Shown: positions 42,552 through 43,426 of the stretch, one piece after another
Position numbering within the stretch: position 1 is the stretch's first letter
Layout: every line of letters starts with the position of its first letter
Source: an alpha proteobacterium BAL199
GTDB lineage: Bacteria > Pseudomonadota > Alphaproteobacteria > Thalassobaculales > Thalassobaculaceae
Reading direction: 5' to 3'
Assembly: GCA_000171835.1 (NCBI GenBank)
Contig: ABHC01000033.1
Coordinates: 1-43,426 of the forward strand
Length of the DNA: 43,426 nt
The notes under the pieces: model-generated
What the model saw: the letters and a program-made list of their open reading frames with translations, nothing else
The model's database searches: none
What the model was told of the DNA's origin: nothing
Position numbers and translations under genes: made by a program

Positions 42552-43426
42552 GGCTCTTTTGAATTTCGAGTGGGCTATGCGGCCTGCGGGTTGATCCGGG
42601 TGAAGTCGAGTTTTCCGGCGATGAGGAAGAGTACGGTGCGCATGGTGGCGAACCGGGTGTAGCCGCGGGCCTTGCGTTTGGCGGCCTGAAACAGGCCATT
42701 GAGCGCCTCGATGAAGCCGTTGGTCTGGCGGGTCTGGGTCCAGGCGACGATGCCGTCGAAGTGCCTACGGATCATCCTGGCGACGTCTTTCATCGGCTCG
42801 ACCTTGGAACGCAGGACGTTGGTGCACCACTGCTTGAGCATGGCGGAGACGACGTTGATCTGCTTGCGCTCGAGGATGTCGCGCAAATTCTCACGGTAGA
42901 GCCAGGCGCGCGGCGTGCGTTTGGTGGCGACCTGAGCGATCAACGCGTCAAGGTCGGCCCGGCCCTCGTCAGTCAGCCGGTCGCGGTCTTTGAGCAGCTT
43001 CCAGCGCAGCCCCTTGAGGCTCGGATCGGTTCGCTGCTCGATGCGCCTGGTCTGATCGACGGCGGCGGACGCATGGGCGACGACGTGGAATTTGTCGAAG
43101 GTGATGCGCGCGTTGGGCAACTGCCTGGCCACGCCCTTGATGAAGGCCGGCGACATGTCGATGCTCACCGAGCGGACCTGCTCGGGCATGGCTTTGTGCT
43201 CGGCCAGGTATTCGGCGAAGTGGGTGATGGTTTTGGCGTCCTTGCCTTCGGTGACGAACACCACCTTGCGCTCATCCATATCGGCGGCGATGGTCAGGTA
43301 GTTGTGGCCGCGCCGGCAGGAGGTCTCGTCGATCGCCACCGCCGTCACCGTCGACAGATCGGCTCGCCAGGGCGAGATCGACATAGCGCGACAGATCGCA
43401 TGGACGCGATGCCAGGACAGGCCGAC
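42552..43426 (-). mobile_element. ISL3-family insertion sequence, partial (runs off the right edge)
   Basis: The end at 42552 reads GGCTCTTTTGAATTTCGAGT, the GGCTCTT form typical of ISL3 termini. The adjacent flank TGAAAACA (42544-42551) would be the 8-bp target duplication. The transposase gene ends 23 bp inside. The other end lies beyond the window, so the duplication cannot be confirmed here. Confidence 0.85.
42575..43426 (-). CDS. ISL3-family transposase, C-terminal part (5' end outside the window)
   Basis: 283 residues visible, open to the window edge (VGLSWHRVHAICRAMSISPW at the start). DDE motifs are present: the first Asp in VAIDETSCRRGHNYL, the second in ARITFDKFHVVAHA, and the Glu in TNGFIEALNGLFQAAKRKARGYT. 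The C-terminus FTRINPQAA is typical. The N-terminal zinc-finger and HTH regions are not in the window. No disruption is seen in this part. Confidence 0.9.
   Translation of the reverse strand, partial: VGLSWHRVHAICRAMSISPWRADLSTVTAVAIDETSCRRGHNYLTIAADMDERKVVFVTEGKDAKTITHFAEYLAEHKAMPEQVRSVSIDMSPAFIKGVARQLPNARITFDKFHVVAHASAAVDQTRRIEQRTDPSLKGLRWKLLKDRDRLTDEGRADLDALIAQVATKRTPRAWLYRENLRDILERKQINVVSAMLKQWCTNVLRSKVEPMKDVARMIRRHFDGIVAWTQTRQTNGFIEALNGLFQAAKRKARGYTRFATMRTVLFLIAGKLDFTRINPQAA

Overview
The window is 43.4 kb of GC-rich DNA that reads as an alphaproteobacterial chromosome, probably from the Rhodospirillales. The evidence is the 16S rRNA 5' half at the left edge, which has the short alphaproteobacterial variable-region helix, and several gene neighbourhoods typical of the class: htpX-rsmB-rpe-heparinase, tadA opposite rluB-rsmD, and a short SDHAF4/DUF1674 gene beside htpX. 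I cannot name a genus. Gene density is high, genes often overlap as ATGA or GTGA, and most of the window looks like ordinary chromosome. The exception is the last 7 kb.

Left part (1-14.1 kb). A 16S rRNA gene leaves the window to the left, driven by a near-consensus sigma-70 promoter with an A-tract upstream element and a boxA-like leader. An M23 murein endopeptidase gene diverges from it. Next comes a minus-strand catabolic operon: HAD type II hydrolase, MmgE/PrpD dehydratase-like protein, acyl-CoA dehydrogenase, and ADP-forming acyl-CoA synthetase. It diverges from a family-5 (Dpp/Opp/Gsi-type) ABC importer: binding protein, a hairpin, then two permeases. The transporter's fused double ATPase lies further on, on the opposite strand, with a PAS_5-type protein between. 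Together this looks like uptake plus CoA-dependent breakdown of an unknown organic acid or peptide-like compound.

Middle (14.2-36 kb). azlC-azlD and a small cupin form one operon. Then come a serine-glyoxylate-type aminotransferase, a Tat-exported multicopper oxidase with a Met-rich loop, a large FAD/Fe-S oxidoreductase diverging from an AraC regulator, and an idonate/sorbitol-type dehydrogenase. These are followed by a glycan-priming trio (WbpM-like dehydratase, WbpV/WreQ-like reductase, WecA/WbpL-like phosphosugar transferase). The trio continues from heparinase II/III, rpe, rsmB and htpX. Housekeeping genes follow: SDHAF4-like factor, isocitrate lyase/PEP mutase family enzyme, rsmD, rluB with a long basic tail, and tadA.

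Right part (36-43.4 kb), an accessory and decaying region. It holds an orphan TIR-like protein, a TIGR04372-type glycosyltransferase whose first half is strikingly AT-rich, and the 3' stump of an upstream gene cut by an IS3-family element. That element is dead: its orfB carries a roughly 40-bp palindromic insert, an amber codon and a missing 3' end. It is fused directly to the amputated end of a receiver-like gene in a small chemotaxis operon (MCP, cheR, receiver-like). The other end of the operon, the MCP N-terminus, is cut inside transmembrane segment 1 by an ISL3-family element that runs off the window. The chemotaxis operon is therefore damaged at both ends by mobile DNA.
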